This document shows positions 23,722 to 36,630 of a stretch of DNA of 64,000 nt, piece after piece. The stretch comes from Burkholderiales bacterium (lineage in GTDB: Bacteria; Pseudomonadota; Gammaproteobacteria; Burkholderiales; SG8-41). How positions within the stretch are numbered: position 1 is the stretch's first letter; each line of letters starts with the position of its first letter. A model generated the notes under the pieces. It was not told where the DNA came from. It did not search any database and saw only the letters and a list, made by a program, of their open reading frames with translations. Where the stretch lies: NCBI GenBank assembly GCA_020854035.1, contig JADZGE010000012.1, positions 176,985-240,984 on the forward strand, given 5' to 3'. The position numbers and the translations under genes are program-made.

Positions 23722-24090
23722 ATGTCCTTGCTGCGGAGCAACGCGGTTCGCACGGTGCTCGCGTGGCAGGCGCTCGCAACAGCCGTGATGGCCGTCGTGG
23801 CGGGAGCGTCCTGGGGATTCCATGCGGGCTGTTCCGCGATGCTGGGGGGGCTGGTGAGCATCGTGTCCGGCGCCGTTTTCGCCGCCCTCGCGGGCACCCG
23901 GAAGGGCCGCTCGGCGGGCGGGGTGCTGGGCGTCGCGCTGCGCGCGGAAGCGGCAAAAATCACCGCCATCGTGCTGCTGCTGTGGCTCGTGCTCGCTAAC
24001 TACGGGGAAGTCGTGGCGCTCGCGTTTCTGGTGGTCTTCGCGGTCACCGCCGTGATCTTCAGCGCGGCGGTCGCGGTGCGCGACGAATAG
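23722..24090 (+). CDS. atpI: ATP synthase subunit I
   Basis: A 122-residue membrane protein with four hydrophobic helices (about 10-28, 33-55, 68-90 and 95-115). It lies at the head of the atp operon, the place of AtpI, which assists c-ring assembly and Mg2+ uptake in some bacteria. Sequence conservation in this family is low, so the assignment rests mostly on position, size and topology. It ends where the longest possible atpB frame begins. Confidence 0.8.
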   Translation: MSLLRSNAVRTVLAWQALATAVMAVVAGASWGFHAGCSAMLGGLVSIVSGAVFAALAGTRKGRSAGGVLGVALRAEAAKITAIVLLLWLVLANYGEVVALAFLVVFAVTAVIFSAAVAVRDE

Positions 24091-24107
24091 TGGGGTCCAG
24101 GTGCGGC

Positions 24108-24932
24108 ATGGCGGCAGGCAAAGAACTCGAACCGGCTTCCTACATAGCGCATCATCTGTCCTTCTTCGCCAGGCCGATCGGCGACGGCGGGTTCTGGACG
24201 CTGCACGTTGACACGCTCGTCGTGTCGGTCCTGCTCGGCTGCGCCGGCATGGGTCTTATCTGGTGGGTGGTACGCGGGGCAACCGCGGGCGTGCCGAACA
24301 GGCGCCAGGCGTTCGTCGAGCTGCTCTGCGATTTCATCGACTCCGAGGCGAAGGGCATCTTCCATCACGGCGATCGCAACCGGTTCGTGGCGCCGGCCGC
24401 GCTCACCGTGTTCGTCTGGGTGGTGCTGATGAACGCCATGGACCTGCTTCCCGTCGACCACGTCGGCCTTGTCACTCACCACGTCTCCGCGGAGGGCTTC
24501 CGGATCGTGCCGACGGCGGACGTCAACACCACCTTCGCGCTGTCGCTCACGGTCTGGGGCCTCATGATCTTTTTCGCGATCTCGGCGAAGGGCCTGGGCG
24601 GCTTCGTGCACGAGCTTTTTTGCACGCCCTTCGGCGTGAAGCCGGTCTGGATCGCGCCGGTGCTGATGGTGTTCAATCTGCTGTTCAACCTGGTCGAGTA
24701 CATTTCGAAGCCGCTCTCGCACTCGCTGCGCCTGTTCGGCAACATGTACGCCAGCGAGATCCTGTTCCTCCTGCTGTGGCTGTGGGCGGCGACGGGTCTC
24801 GTCGGCGCGTTCTTCAGCTTCTGGCTGGGGCTCGGCTGGGCGATCTTCCACATCCTGATCGTCCTGCTGCAGGCGTACATCTTCATGATGCTCACGATCG
24901 TCTACATCGCGATGGCCCACGAGCATCACTGA
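24108..24932 (+). CDS. atpB: ATP synthase F0 subunit a
   Basis: Forms the proton half-channels next to the c ring. The 274-residue protein has several transmembrane helices and the essential arginine Arg208 in [12 protein letters not shown], with the preceding helix [18 protein letters not shown]. The start [17 protein letters not shown] was preferred over a GTG at 24090 that directly abuts atpI, since the extra six residues are not conserved in the family. It is followed by atpE after 36 bp. Confidence 0.94.
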   Translation: MAAGKELEPASYIAHHLSFFARPIGDGGFWTLHVDTLVVSVLLGCAGMGLIWWVVRGATAGVPNRRQAFVELLCDFIDSEAKGIFHHGDRNRFVAPAALTVFVWVVLMNAMDLLPVDHVGLVTHHVSAEGFRIVPTADVNTTFALSLTVWGLMIFFAISAKGLGGFVHELFCTPFGVKPVWIAPVLMVFNLLFNLVEYISKPLSHSLRLFGNMYASEILFLLLWLWAATGLVGAFFSFWLGLGWAIFHILIVLLQAYIFMMLTIVYIAMAHEHH

Positions 24933-25241
<309 letters not shown>

Positions 25242-25283
25242 CGCACCGCGGCGCCAGCCGTCCCGTCACGCAGAGGCAGGGCC

Positions 25284-25754
25284 ATGAGTATCAACGTCAC
25301 GCTCTTCGCGCAGGCCGCGGTCTTTCTCGCCTTCATCTGGTTCACGGTGAAGGTCGTGTGGCCCCATCTGCTGGGGGCGATCGAGGCGCGGCAGAAGACG
25401 ATCGCCGCCGGTCTCGCGGCGGCGGAGCAGGGGCGCCAGTCGCTCGAGAGCTCGCGCCGGCAGGCCGAGCAGGCGATGCAGGAGGCGCGCGCCCGCGCCG
25501 GCGATATCCTCGCGCAGGCCGAGAAGCGCTCCACCGAGCTCATCGAGGAGGCGAAGCACGCCGGCAAGGCCGAGGGCGAACGAGAGAAAGCCGCGGCGCG
25601 CGCCGAGATCGAACAGGAACTCTCGCGGGCGCGCGAGCAGCTGCGCGAGCAGGTAGCCGCGCTCGCCGTGGCCGGCGCCGCGAAGATCCTGCGGCGCGAG
25701 GTCGATTCCCGGGTCCATGCCGATCTCCTCGAGGGGATCAAGAGGCAGCTCTAG
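25284..25754 (+). CDS. atpF: ATP synthase F0 subunit b
   Basis: Peripheral stalk subunit: one N-terminal transmembrane helix (about 5-25, [20 protein letters not shown]) and a long charged helix rich in Ala, Glu, Arg and Gln that dimerises as a coiled coil. The 156-residue length is exactly that of E. coli b. Its stop codon abuts the atpH start directly. Confidence 0.95.
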   Translation: MSINVTLFAQAAVFLAFIWFTVKVVWPHLLGAIEARQKTIAAGLAAAEQGRQSLESSRRQAEQAMQEARARAGDILAQAEKRSTELIEEAKHAGKAEGEREKAAARAEIEQELSRAREQLREQVAALAVAGAAKILRREVDSRVHADLLEGIKRQL

Positions 25755-26291
25755 ATGGCCGAGCCGAGCACGATCGCGCGGCCGTACGCCGAAGCCGTCT
25801 TCCGCCTCGCCGACGGCGGCGCGAAGCTCGCGGAGTGGTCGGTTGCGCTCGCCGAGCTCGCCGCGGTGGCCGCCGACGAGAGGGTACGCGCGGCGGTGAA
25901 CGATCCCTCGCTCGCGCCCGCGCGCGCGGCGGGCCTCGTCCTGTCGGTCCTCGCCGGACGGTTGTCCGGGGAGATGGAGAACTTCGTGCGCGTGCTGGCC
26001 GAGAACGGCCGGCTCGAGCTCCTCCCGGAGATCAGGACGCAGTACGACGCGCTCAGGAACGAGCGCGAGGGCGTGCTGGAGGCGGAGGTCCGGAGCGCAT
26101 TCGACATGACGCCGGAGCAGCTCGCCGACCTCGTGGAGCGGCTCGAGCGCAAGACCGGCCGCAGGATCAAGGCGCGGGTGAGTGTCGACGCCGGGCTGAT
26201 CGGTGGCGCGTGCATCGTGATGGGCGATAAGGTAATCGACGGCTCCGCGCGCGCGCAGCTCGCCGCGCTCGAGAACGCACTGAAGGGTTAG
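25755..26291 (+). CDS. atpH: ATP synthase F1 subunit delta
   Basis: Connects the peripheral stalk to the top of F1. The 178-residue protein starts [19 protein letters not shown], the usual delta opening, and has the C-terminal conserved region [27 protein letters not shown], quoted only in part here ([11 protein letters not shown]). It is immediately adjacent to atpF and 16 bp before atpA. Confidence 0.95.
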   Translation: MAEPSTIARPYAEAVFRLADGGAKLAEWSVALAELAAVAADERVRAAVNDPSLAPARAAGLVLSVLAGRLSGEMENFVRVLAENGRLELLPEIRTQYDALRNEREGVLEAEVRSAFDMTPEQLADLVERLERKTGRRIKARVSVDAGLIGGACIVMGDKVIDGSARAQLAALENALKG

Positions 26292-26307
26292 CGACACGAG
26301 GACCAGC

Positions 26308-27855
26308 ATGCAACTCAATCCGTCCGAGATTTCCGAACTGATCAGGAGCCGCATCCAGAACCTCGATGCCGGCGCGCAGATGCGCACGCAGGGCACGGTG
26401 GTCTCCGTGACCGACGGCATCTGCCGCATCCACGGGCTCTCCGACGTGATGCAGGGGGAGATGCTGGAGTTCCCTCGCAGCACTTTCGGCCTGGCGCTCA
26501 ACCTCGAGCGCGACTCGGTCGGCGCCGTGGTTCTCGGCGACTACGAGCACATCACCGAGGGCGATACGGTGAAGTGTACCGGCCGCATCCTGTCGGTGCC
26601 GATCGGCCCGGAGCTGCTCGGGCGCGTGGTCAACTCGCTCGGCGCGCCGATCGACGGCAAGGGGCCGATAGCCGCGAAGCTGACCGACGTCATCGAGAAG
26701 GTCGCGCCCGGCGTGATCGCCCGCCAGTCGGTATCGCAGCCGGTGCAGACGGGACTCAAGGCGATCGACTCGATGGTGCCGATCGGCCGCGGGCAACGCG
26801 AACTCATCATCGGCGACCGCCAGACCGGCAAGACCGCCGTCGCCGTGGACACGATCATCAACCAGAAGGGGAAGGACCTCTTCTGCGTGTACGTCGCGAT
26901 CGGCCAGAAGGCTTCCACGATCGCGAACGTGGTGCGCAAGCTCGAGGAGCATGGCGCGATGGCCTACACCATCGTCGTGGCGGCTTCCGCGTCGGAATCC
27001 GCGGCGATGCAGTACATCGCGCCCTACTCCGGCTGCACCATGGGCGAGTACTTCCGCGATCGCGGACAGGATGCGCTTATCATCTACGACGATCTCACCA
27101 AGCAGGCCTGGGCCTACCGCCAGATTTCGCTGTTGCTGCGCCGCCCGCCGGGCCGGGAGGCGTACCCGGGGGATGTCTTCTACCTGCACTCGCGGCTGCT
27201 CGAGCGCGCCGCGCGCGTGAACCCGGCCTACGTCGAGAAGTTCACCGGCGGCGAGGTGAAGGGCAGGACCGGGTCGCTCACGGCGCTGCCGGTGATCGAA
27301 ACGCAGGCGGGCGACGTGACGGCGTTCGTGCCGACCAACGTGATATCGATCACCGACGGCCAGATCTTCCTCGAAACCGACCTCTTCAACGCCGGGGTGC
27401 GCCCGGCGATCAACGCGGGCATTTCGGTCTCGCGCGTCGGCGGCGCCGCGCAGACGAAAGTCATGAAGCGGCGCGACACCGGCGGCGGCGTGCGCCTCGC
27501 GCTCGCGCAGTACCGGGAGCTCGCGGCGTTCGCACAGTTCGCCTCCGACCTCGACGAGGCGACGCGCAAGCAGCTCGAGCGCGGCCGGATGGTGACCGAG
27601 CTCATGAAGCAGCCGCAGTACCACCCGCTCGCGGTATGGGAGATGGCGTTGACGCTGTTCGCGGTCAACAACGGCTACTTCGACGACGTGGACGTGAAGA
27701 AGGCGCTCGCGGCGGAGCGCTCGCTGCGCGACTACATCAAGGGCCGCTACGGCGCCCTGGTCTCGCAGATGGAGGAGAAGAAGGATCTCTCCGCGGAGGA
27801 GGAAGCGGCGCTCAAGGAAGCGGTCGCGGACTGGAAGAAGAACGGCACCTACTAG
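26308..27855 (+). CDS. atpA: ATP synthase F1 subunit alpha
   Basis: Non-catalytic nucleotide-binding subunit of F1. The 515-residue protein has the N-terminal beta barrel, Walker A GDRQTGKT (169-176), and the diagnostic run [20 protein letters not shown] with [12 protein letters not shown]. Length and motifs are standard. The C-terminal helical domain is complete and ends with a lysine-rich tail. Confidence 0.98.
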   Translation: MQLNPSEISELIRSRIQNLDAGAQMRTQGTVVSVTDGICRIHGLSDVMQGEMLEFPRSTFGLALNLERDSVGAVVLGDYEHITEGDTVKCTGRILSVPIGPELLGRVVNSLGAPIDGKGPIAAKLTDVIEKVAPGVIARQSVSQPVQTGLKAIDSMVPIGRGQRELIIGDRQTGKTAVAVDTIINQKGKDLFCVYVAIGQKASTIANVVRKLEEHGAMAYTIVVAASASESAAMQYIAPYSGCTMGEYFRDRGQDALIIYDDLTKQAWAYRQISLLLRRPPGREAYPGDVFYLHSRLLERAARVNPAYVEKFTGGEVKGRTGSLTALPVIETQAGDVTAFVPTNVISITDGQIFLETDLFNAGVRPAINAGISVSRVGGAAQTKVMKRRDTGGGVRLALAQYRELAAFAQFASDLDEATRKQLERGRMVTELMKQPQYHPLAVWEMALTLFAVNNGYFDDVDVKKALAAERSLRDYIKGRYGALVSQMEEKKDLSAEEEAALKEAVADWKKNGTY

Positions 27856-30225
<2,370 letters not shown>

Positions 30226-30308
30226 TCCGGTGCGCGGCGAGCGGGTGATTCGCCACCCGCCCGATCGTTCGCACCCCGGCCCCGTCACGCAATCACCCGG
30301 TCATCCCG

Positions 30309-30728
30309 ATGAGCGCCACCATCCACATCGACGTCGTCAGCGCGGAAGAATCGATCTTCTCCGGCGAGGCCGAGTTCGTGGTCCTGCCGGGCGAGTCGGG
30401 CGAGCTCGGGATCTATCCGCGCCATACGCCGCTCCTCACGCGCATCAAGCCCGGCGCCGTGCGCATCCAGATGCCCGGCGGCGCGGAGGAACTGGTGTTC
30501 GTCGCGGGCGGGGTACTGGAAGTCCAGCCGCGGCTCGTCACCGTGCTCGCCGACACCGCGATACGCGGCACCGACCTCGACGAGGCCAAGGCGAACGACT
30601 CCATGCGCAGGGCGAAAGAAGCGATGGAGAAGTCCCAGGACAAGCAGGAGATCGCGACCCTGCAGGCGGAGTTCGCGATGATGGCCGCGCAACTCGCCGC
30701 CATCCGGAAGCTGCGGCCGAAAAAGTAG
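30309..30728 (+). CDS. atpC: ATP synthase F1 subunit epsilon
   Basis: Rotor-foot and inhibitory subunit. The 139-residue protein has the N-terminal beta sandwich ([40 protein letters not shown]) and a two-helix C-terminal part rich in Ala, Met and Lys. Last gene of the atp operon; an intrinsic terminator follows 24 bp after its stop. Confidence 0.96.
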   Translation: MSATIHIDVVSAEESIFSGEAEFVVLPGESGELGIYPRHTPLLTRIKPGAVRIQMPGGAEELVFVAGGVLEVQPRLVTVLADTAIRGTDLDEAKANDSMRRAKEAMEKSQDKQEIATLQAEFAMMAAQLAAIRKLRPKK

Positions 30729-30752
30729 GGGAAGCGGAGCGCGATCGGGCGG

Positions 30753-30775
30753 GGGCAGCGCGGGCTGCCCTTTTT
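30753..30775 (+). terminator. Intrinsic terminator of the atp operon
   Basis: A perfect 7-bp stem, GGGCAGC (30753-30759) with GCTGCCC (30764-30770), a 4-base loop and five T (30771-30775). It ends only 4 bases before the ATG of glpD. Confidence 0.85.
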
Positions 30776-30779
30776 CTTC

Positions 30780-32279
30780 ATGGACAGCTGCGATCTTCTG
30801 GTCGTCGGCGGGGGCATCAACGGGGCCGGCATCGCGCGCGACGCCGCGGGGCGGGGGCTTGCGGTGGTGCTCGCCGAGCAGGACGACCTCGGCGGGCATA
30901 CGAGTTCGGCGAGCAGCAAGCTCGTGCACGGGGGGCTCCGATACCTGGAGCAGTACCGCTTCCGTCTCGTCGCCGAGGCGCTCGCGGAGCGCGAGGTACT
31001 GCTGCGCGCGGCGCCGCACCTCGTGCGGCCGCTGCGCTTCGTCATGCCGTATGCGCGCGGGCTGCGGCCGGCGTGGATGATACGCGCGGGTCTTGTTCTC
31101 TACGACTTCCTCGCCCGCCGCGCGACGCTGCCCGCCTCCCGGGCGGTCGCCCTGCGCGGCAGTCGCTGGGGTGCGGGCCTGAAGCCCGAGTTCGAGCGCG
31201 GCTTCGCCTATTCCGATTGCTGGGTGGACGATGCGCGCCTCGTGATCGCCAACGCCCGCGACGCGGTGGCGGCCGGCGCGATCGTGCTCCCCCGCACGCG
31301 CTGCACTCGCGCGCGGCGCGAGGGCGGGGTGTGGCGCGCGCTCCTCGAGTCCGACGGGGCGCCGCCGCGGGAAGTGCGCGCCCGCGCGCTCGCCAACGTG
31401 ACCGGCCCGTGGGTCAAGTCCTTCCTGCGCGATGCCGTCAACGTCGAGACCCCTTTTGGAGTGAAGCTCGTGAAGGGCAGTCACATCGTCGTGCCGGGCC
31501 TCTACGACGGGGAGCACGCGTACATACTCCAGAACGACGATCGCCGGGTCGTCTTCGTGTATGCCTACGAGCCGGGACTCACGCTCATCGGTACCACCGA
31601 TATCGAGCACCACGGCGAGCCCGGCCGATGCGAGGCGAGCGCGGAGGAAGCGGGCTATCTCTGCCGGGCCGTCAACCGCTATTTCGCGCGGCAGATCGCG
31701 CCCGGTGACATCGTGTGGAGCTACTGCGGCATCCGTCCCCTGTTCGACGACGGCTCCACCGACCCGTCCTCGATCACCCGCGACTACGTGCTGCGGGTGG
31801 ATACGGCGCCGGCCGCGGCGCCGGTGCTCTCGGTGTTCGGCGGCAAGATCACCACCTACCGGAAGCTCGCCGAGCACGCGCTCGCCGCGCTCGCGCCGTG
31901 GTTTCCGCGGATGCGACCGGCGTGGACCGCGGGCCGGCCGTTGCCGGGAGGCGAACTTCGCGGCGAGTCCTTCGAGGACTTCACGGAAGTGCGCCTGAAG
32001 CAGACGGCACCCTGGCTCCCGGCTACGGTGCGCCGGGGCCTTGCCCGCCGCCACGGCACGCTCGCGGCGGACGTGCTCGCGGGCGCAGCCGATCTCGCGG
32101 CGATGGGCGAGCATTTCGGCGGCGGCCTCTACGCGCGCGAGATCGACTATTTCATCGCTCGCGAGTGGGCGCGCCGGGGCGAGGACGTGCTGTGGCGGCG
32201 GAGCAAGGCGGGTCTCGCCATGACCGCGGCCGAGCGCGCCGCCGCCGAGGCGTACGTCGCCCGACGCGCCGTGCGATAA
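30780..32279 (+). CDS. glpD: Aerobic glycerol-3-phosphate dehydrogenase
   Basis: FAD enzyme at the inner membrane that oxidises glycerol-3-phosphate to dihydroxyacetone phosphate and passes electrons to quinone. The 499-residue protein closely follows E. coli GlpD: FAD motif [51 protein letters not shown] in the form [25 protein letters not shown], and [18 protein letters not shown]. The start is right by homology, yet the four bases before the ATG follow the T-run of the atp terminator and there is no Shine-Dalgarno sequence. No glpK, glpF or glpR lies nearby. It is followed by glmU after 7 bp. Confidence 0.95.
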   Translation: MDSCDLLVVGGGINGAGIARDAAGRGLAVVLAEQDDLGGHTSSASSKLVHGGLRYLEQYRFRLVAEALAEREVLLRAAPHLVRPLRFVMPYARGLRPAWMIRAGLVLYDFLARRATLPASRAVALRGSRWGAGLKPEFERGFAYSDCWVDDARLVIANARDAVAAGAIVLPRTRCTRARREGGVWRALLESDGAPPREVRARALANVTGPWVKSFLRDAVNVETPFGVKLVKGSHIVVPGLYDGEHAYILQNDDRRVVFVYAYEPGLTLIGTTDIEHHGEPGRCEASAEEAGYLCRAVNRYFARQIAPGDIVWSYCGIRPLFDDGSTDPSSITRDYVLRVDTAPAAAPVLSVFGGKITTYRKLAEHALAALAPWFPRMRPAWTAGRPLPGGELRGESFEDFTEVRLKQTAPWLPATVRRGLARRHGTLAADVLAGAADLAAMGEHFGGGLYAREIDYFIAREWARRGEDVLWRRSKAGLAMTAAERAAAEAYVARRAVR

Positions 32280-32286
32280 TTTCCCG

Positions 32287-33663
32287 ATGAGCGGGCGCCT
32301 GAACGTCGTCATCCTCGCTGCCGGCCAGGGCAAGCGCATGCATTCGCGCCTGCCCAAGGTGCTCCACCCGCTGGCGGGGAAACCGCTGCTCGCGCACGTG
32401 ATCGCGACGGCACGCGCCCTTCGCCCGCACCGCGTCTGCGTGGTCTACGGCCACGGCGGCGACCAGGTCCCGCAGGCGCTCGCGGCTGCCGATCTCGCGA
32501 TGGTGCGCCAGGAGCCGCAACTCGGCACCGGCCACGCCGTGCAGCAGGCGCTGCCGCATCTCGACGCATCGGCGCGCACGCTGGTGCTCTACGGCGATGT
32601 GCCGCTGCTCTCGGCGCAGACGCTGTCCGGGATGCTCGCGGCCGGCGGCGACACGCTGGTGCTGCTCACCGCGGAGCTCGATCAACCCGGCGGTTACGGG
32701 CGGATCGTGCGCGAGGCGGGCGGCGCGGTGACGCGCATCGTCGAGCACAGGGACGCGAGCCCGGCCGAACGCGGCATCCGCGAGGTCAACACCGGGATCA
32801 TGGTCATTCCCACGGCGCGCCTCGCTGGCTGGCTCGCCGCCCTCACCAACGAAAATGCCCAGCGCGAGTATTACCTCACCGACCTCGTGCGGCTCGCGCT
32901 CGCGGACCGGGTGGCGGTGATGACTGTGCGGGCCCGCGATACGGTGGAGATCCTCGGGGTGAACAGCAAGGGGGAGCTCGCGCAGCTCGAGCGGGCGCAC
33001 CAGCGCCGCTGTGCCGAGCGCCTTCTCGAGCACGGGGTGACGCTGGCGGATCCGCTGCGCATCGATGTCCGCGGCAGCCTCGCGTGCGGGGCCGACGTGC
33101 GGATCGACGTCAATTGCGTGTTCGAAGGCGAGGTCTCCCTCGATGACGGCGTGGAGATCGGGGCGAACTGCCTGCTGCGCGACACGCGCGTGGGCAGCGC
33201 CACGCGGATCGAACCCTATTCGTTCATCGACGGCGCGCGTGTCGGCGCGCGTTGCCGCGTGGGGCCGTATGCGCGCATCCGGCCCGGCACCGAGCTTGGC
33301 ACCGACGTGCACGTGGGAAACTTCGTCGAGGTGAAGGCGAGCCGCTTCGGCGAGGGTTCGAAGGCGAACCACCTCTCCTATGTCGGCGACGCGGCGGTGG
33401 GGCGCAACGTCAACATCGGCGCGGGCACCATCACCTGTAATTTCGACGGCGCGAACAAGCACCAGACGGTGATCGAGGACGACGTGCACATCGGCTCCGA
33501 CGTGCAGCTCGTCGCCCCGGTCACGGTGGCGCGGGGCACGACGGTCGGCGCGGGAACGACGGTGTGGAAGGACACGCGCCCGGGCGGATTGGTGCTCAAC
33601 ACGACGGCGCAGGAACAGCGCCCCGGCTGGAAACGCCCGACGAAGAGCGGCGAGCCTCGATGA
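32287..33663 (+). CDS. glmU: Bifunctional GlcNAc-1-P uridyltransferase / GlcN-1-P acetyltransferase
   Basis: Makes UDP-GlcNAc in two steps for peptidoglycan and LPS. The 458-residue protein has an N-terminal nucleotidyltransferase domain with [20 protein letters not shown] (residues 10-29) and a C-terminal left-handed beta-helix of hexapeptide repeats (about 250-430), including the acetyl-CoA site region [19 protein letters not shown] (seen in part). Seven bases separate it from glpD, so it may be cotranscribed. glmS, the preceding pathway step, is the next gene. Confidence 0.97.
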   Translation: MSGRLNVVILAAGQGKRMHSRLPKVLHPLAGKPLLAHVIATARALRPHRVCVVYGHGGDQVPQALAAADLAMVRQEPQLGTGHAVQQALPHLDASARTLVLYGDVPLLSAQTLSGMLAAGGDTLVLLTAELDQPGGYGRIVREAGGAVTRIVEHRDASPAERGIREVNTGIMVIPTARLAGWLAALTNENAQREYYLTDLVRLALADRVAVMTVRARDTVEILGVNSKGELAQLERAHQRRCAERLLEHGVTLADPLRIDVRGSLACGADVRIDVNCVFEGEVSLDDGVEIGANCLLRDTRVGSATRIEPYSFIDGARVGARCRVGPYARIRPGTELGTDVHVGNFVEVKASRFGEGSKANHLSYVGDAAVGRNVNIGAGTITCNFDGANKHQTVIEDDVHIGSDVQLVAPVTVARGTTVGAGTTVWKDTRPGGLVLNTTAQEQRPGWKRPTKSGEPR

Positions 33664-33673
33664 GCGATGCGTA

Positions 33674-33747
33674 ATGGGAGCGGCGCCGGCGCGCGGCGCG
33701 GTGCTCCCATCACCCATCACCCATCACCCATCACCGATCACCGATCA
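33674..33747 (+). repeat. Hairpin and six tandem heptamers between glmU and glmS
   Basis: The 94-bp gap holds an inverted repeat ATGGGAGC (33674-33681) and GCTCCCAT (33703-33710) around a GC-only core. Overlapping its right arm are six head-to-tail heptamers: four CCCATCA (33706-33733) and two CCGATCA (33734-33747). The array ends 10 bp before the glmS start. It may be a slipped-strand repeat or an RNA leader structure; no known family was recognised. Confidence 0.8.
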
Positions 33748-33757
33748 CCAGGCTGAC

Positions 33758-35602
33758 ATGTGCGGAATCGTGGGCGCCGCCTCGACGCGGGACATCGTTG
33801 ACGTCCTGATCGAAGGCATCAAGAAACTCGAATACCGCGGCTACGACTCGGCGGGCATCGCTTTCCTGAAGGATGGGGGACTTGCCCGCCTGCGCTCCAC
33901 CGGGCGCGTGGCGCAGCTCGAGGAGGTCGCGCGCAGGAGCGGCACGGCGGCGCGCACCGGGCTCTCTCACACCCGCTGGGCGACGCACGGCGTGCCGAGC
34001 GAAGCGAACGCCCACCCGCACTTCTCGGCGCGCGGCGGGCTGGAGATCGGCGTCGTTCACAATGGCATCGTCGAGAACTACGACGCGATCCGCGCGCGCA
34101 TGCTCGCTCAGGGCTACGAGTTTTCCTCGGAGACCGATACCGAGGTCCTCGCCCACCACGTGCACTCGCTCGTCGCGGGGCACGGCCTCAGCCTGTTCGA
34201 GGCGGTGCGCCAGGCGAGCCGCGAATGGGATGGCGCCTATGCCGCCGGCTTCATCTCCAGCCGGGAACCGGACACGGTGATCGGCGCGCGCAAGGGTTCC
34301 CCGCTGCTCGTGGGGCTCGGCCAGGGCGAGAACTTCCTCGCGTCCGACGCGAGCGCGCTCCTCAGCAAGACGCGCGAGGTCGTCTACCTCCTCGAGGGAG
34401 ACGTCGTCGAGGTGCGGCCGGACCGGGTGCGGATATGCGATGCCGAGGGCCGCTTCGTCGACCGGCGCCCGACGATCAGCCGCCTCTCGCGCGATTCGGT
34501 CGAGCTGGGGCCCTACGCCCACTACATGCAGAAGGAGATTTTCGAGCAGCCGGGCGCCCTCGGCAACACGCTCGAGATGGTGCTGAACGCGCGATCGCTG
34601 CAGCCCAATCTCTTCGGCGCCGGTGCCGCGGCCGTTTTCTCGGGGACGCGACAGGTGCTCCTGCTTGCGTGCGGCACGAGTTACCACGCGGGCCTCGTCG
34701 CGCGCTACTGGCTGGAGTCGATCGCCGGGATCCCGGCCCGCGTGGAGATCGCGAGCGAGTACCGCTATCGCGACTCCGTCTCGACGCCCGGCACGCTCGT
34801 GGTGACCATTTCGCAGTCGGGGGAAACGGCCGACACGATCGCGGCGCTGAAGCACGCGCAGGCGAGCGGGCTTGCCGAGGCGCTGTCGATCTGCAACGTT
34901 CCGGAGTCGGCGCTCATGCGCCAGTCGCAGCTGCACTTTCTCACCCGCGCGGGCCCCGAGATCGGCGTTGCCTCCACCAAGGCGTTCACCACCCAGCTCG
35001 CGGCGCTCTTCGTTCTCACGCTGGTGCTGGCGAAAATGCGCCAGCGTCTTTCGCCGGCGCGCGAGTTGGACCTGATCGCGCAGCTTCGCCACCTGCCTGC
35101 GGCGATGGAGGCGGTGCTCTCGGTCGAGCGCCAGGTGCGCGACTGGGCGAAGCGCTTCCAGACGCGGCATCACGCGCTTTTCCTTGGGCGCGGGGTGCAT
35201 TTCCCGATCGCCATGGAAGGCGCCCTGAAGCTCAAGGAAATCTCCTACATACACGCGGAGGCCTACGCGGCGGGGGAACTGAAGCACGGCCCACTCGCGC
35301 TGGTTGACGGGGACATGCCGGTCGTCACCGTCGCGCCCAACGACCAGCTCCTCGAAAAGCTCAAGTCGAACATGCAGGAAGTGCGCGCGCGGGGGGGCGA
35401 GCTCCACGTGTTCGCCGACCGCGACGCGCAGGTCGCGGAAAGCGAAGGCGTGCACGTCATCCGGCTCGTGGACCACGCCGGCCCGCTCTCGCCCATCCTG
35501 CACGTGATCCCGCTGCAACTGCTCGCCTATCACGTCGCGTTGCTGCGCGGCACTGACGTGGACAAGCCGCGCAATCTCGCGAAGAGCGTGACGGTCGAAT
35601 GA
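33758..35602 (+). CDS. glmS: Glutamine-fructose-6-phosphate aminotransferase
   Basis: Makes glucosamine-6-phosphate from fructose-6-phosphate and glutamine, the entry to amino-sugar synthesis. The 614-residue protein starts MCGIVGAAS, which places the nucleophile Cys at position 2, as the N-terminal class II amidotransferase requires; this fixes the start even though the frame is open further upstream through the heptamer array. The glutaminase domain covers about 1-225, two SIS sugar-binding domains follow ([22 protein letters not shown]), and the C-terminus [12 protein letters not shown] is complete. Confidence 0.98.
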   Translation: MCGIVGAASTRDIVDVLIEGIKKLEYRGYDSAGIAFLKDGGLARLRSTGRVAQLEEVARRSGTAARTGLSHTRWATHGVPSEANAHPHFSARGGLEIGVVHNGIVENYDAIRARMLAQGYEFSSETDTEVLAHHVHSLVAGHGLSLFEAVRQASREWDGAYAAGFISSREPDTVIGARKGSPLLVGLGQGENFLASDASALLSKTREVVYLLEGDVVEVRPDRVRICDAEGRFVDRRPTISRLSRDSVELGPYAHYMQKEIFEQPGALGNTLEMVLNARSLQPNLFGAGAAAVFSGTRQVLLLACGTSYHAGLVARYWLESIAGIPARVEIASEYRYRDSVSTPGTLVVTISQSGETADTIAALKHAQASGLAEALSICNVPESALMRQSQLHFLTRAGPEIGVASTKAFTTQLAALFVLTLVLAKMRQRLSPARELDLIAQLRHLPAAMEAVLSVERQVRDWAKRFQTRHHALFLGRGVHFPIAMEGALKLKEISYIHAEAYAAGELKHGPLALVDGDMPVVTVAPNDQLLEKLKSNMQEVRARGGELHVFADRDAQVAESEGVHVIRLVDHAGPLSPILHVIPLQLLAYHVALLRGTDVDKPRNLAKSVTVE

Positions 35603-35639
35603 CGGCTGCGCGCTTCGCGCGCGCGGCTCGCGGCGCGGG

Positions 35640-36413
35640 CTAGCTCCGCCGCGGTTTGCGCGGGGCGCCCGCCAACAGGCGGTCGTAGAGGCGATCGGGC
35701 ATCGCCCGCAACACGCGCGCGACGATCGCCATCTGCCACGGAATCACCGCGAAGGACCGGCCCCGCGCGATGACCCGGGCGATTCTCCGCGCCGCTTCGT
35801 CGGCGGAGAGCATGAACGGCATCGGGTAGGGATTGCCCTCGGTCATCGGCGTGGCGACGTAGCCCGGACAGATGGTCGAGACCGTGATCCCCGTTCCGCG
35901 CAGCTCGACGCGCAGGCTCTCCAGATAGGCGATCACCGCCGCCTTGGACGCCGAGTAGGCGGCGGCGCCCGGTAGTCCGCGGTAGCCGGCGACGCTCGCG
36001 ATGCCCGCGAGGCGGCCGCGTCCCGCGGCGCGCATGCAGTCGACGAAAGGCTGAAAGGTGCGCACCATGCCGAGCACGTTCACCCCGAGGACTTCGTCGA
36101 AAACGGCAATGTCTCCGGGTTCTTCCGTCAGCGTTCCGGCGCTCACGCCGGCGCTGGCGATGACGAGGTCGGGGCACCCGTGGCGTCCGGTGAAATGGCG
36201 CGCCGCGGCGCGCGTCGCGTCCGCGTCCCGCACATCGATCGCGTACACGGCGCTCGGGCCCGGTAGCTCGCCGGCGAGGCGCTCGAGCGCGTCACGGCGC
36301 CGCGCGATGAGCCCCACGGTCGCGCCCTCGCCGGCGTAGCGGCGGGCGAGCGCGGCGCCGATGCCGCTCGATGCACCGGAGACGACTACGCGAAGCGGTG
36401 CTGGCCGCGGCAC
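35640..36413 (-). CDS. Short-chain dehydrogenase/reductase
   Basis: A 257-residue classical SDR enzyme. It has the NAD(P)-binding motif SGASSGIG (12-19), IASAGVS in place of NNAG, the catalytic serine region GIASVAGYRG and YSASK (Tyr/Lys active-site pair). The substrate is unknown. Convergent with glmS: only 37 bp separate the two stops, and that gap contains a short GC hairpin without a T-run. Upstream (on the minus strand) is a repeat-bearing gap and a DsbA-family gene. Confidence 0.88.
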   Translation of the reverse strand: MPRPAPLRVVVSGASSGIGAALARRYAGEGATVGLIARRRDALERLAGELPGPSAVYAIDVRDADATRAAARHFTGRHGCPDLVIASAGVSAGTLTEEPGDIAVFDEVLGVNVLGMVRTFQPFVDCMRAAGRGRLAGIASVAGYRGLPGAAAYSASKAAVIAYLESLRVELRGTGITVSTICPGYVATPMTEGNPYPMPFMLSADEAARRIARVIARGRSFAVIPWQMAIVARVLRAMPDRLYDRLLAGAPRKPRRS

Positions 36414-36490
36414 GATCGATGCGCCGGTCGCATCAAGGGCACCCGCAAGCCACCGTCGTGGTGCGCTGCACTGCGGCGGCGGGGGGTCCC

Positions 36491-36627
36491 GGGGGGAACG
36501 GGAAGGCCCCTCGGATGTTCAGGAAGGGGCCGTCCGTCTCGCGCGGAGACGATTTCTCGCGCGCCGGGGGGTTCGGGGGGAACGGGAAGGCCCCTCGGAT
36601 GTTCAGGAAGGGGCCGGTTCCCCCCGA
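36491..36627. repeat. Two identical 41-bp direct repeats with hairpin potential
   Basis: The stretches 36491-36531 and 36575-36615 are identical over 41 bp and spaced 84 bp apart. Each contains GGCCCCT and AGGGGCC around a 13-base loop (a 7-bp stem). In the second copy the flanks extend the structure: TCGGGGGGAAC (36573-36583) pairs with GTTCCCCCCGA (36617-36627) for 11 further bp; the first copy lacks that outer arm. The pair lies between a DsbA-family gene and the SDR gene, both on the minus strand. There is no T-run on either side. It resembles a dispersed REP-like element or a transcription/mRNA-stability hairpin; the identity is unknown. Confidence 0.85.
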
Positions 36628-36630
36628 CCA

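Noticed and set aside
33706..33747. Tandem heptamers as a CRISPR array
   Set aside because: The units are 7 bp, directly adjacent, with no spacers and no cas genes.
33664..33757. glmS ribozyme in front of glmS
   Set aside because: The gap is only 94 bp, has none of the ribozyme core features I know, and the ribozyme is typical of Gram-positive bacteria.
35603..35639. Bidirectional terminator between glmS and the SDR gene
   Set aside because: Only a 5-bp GC stem with a 3-base loop and no T-run on either strand.
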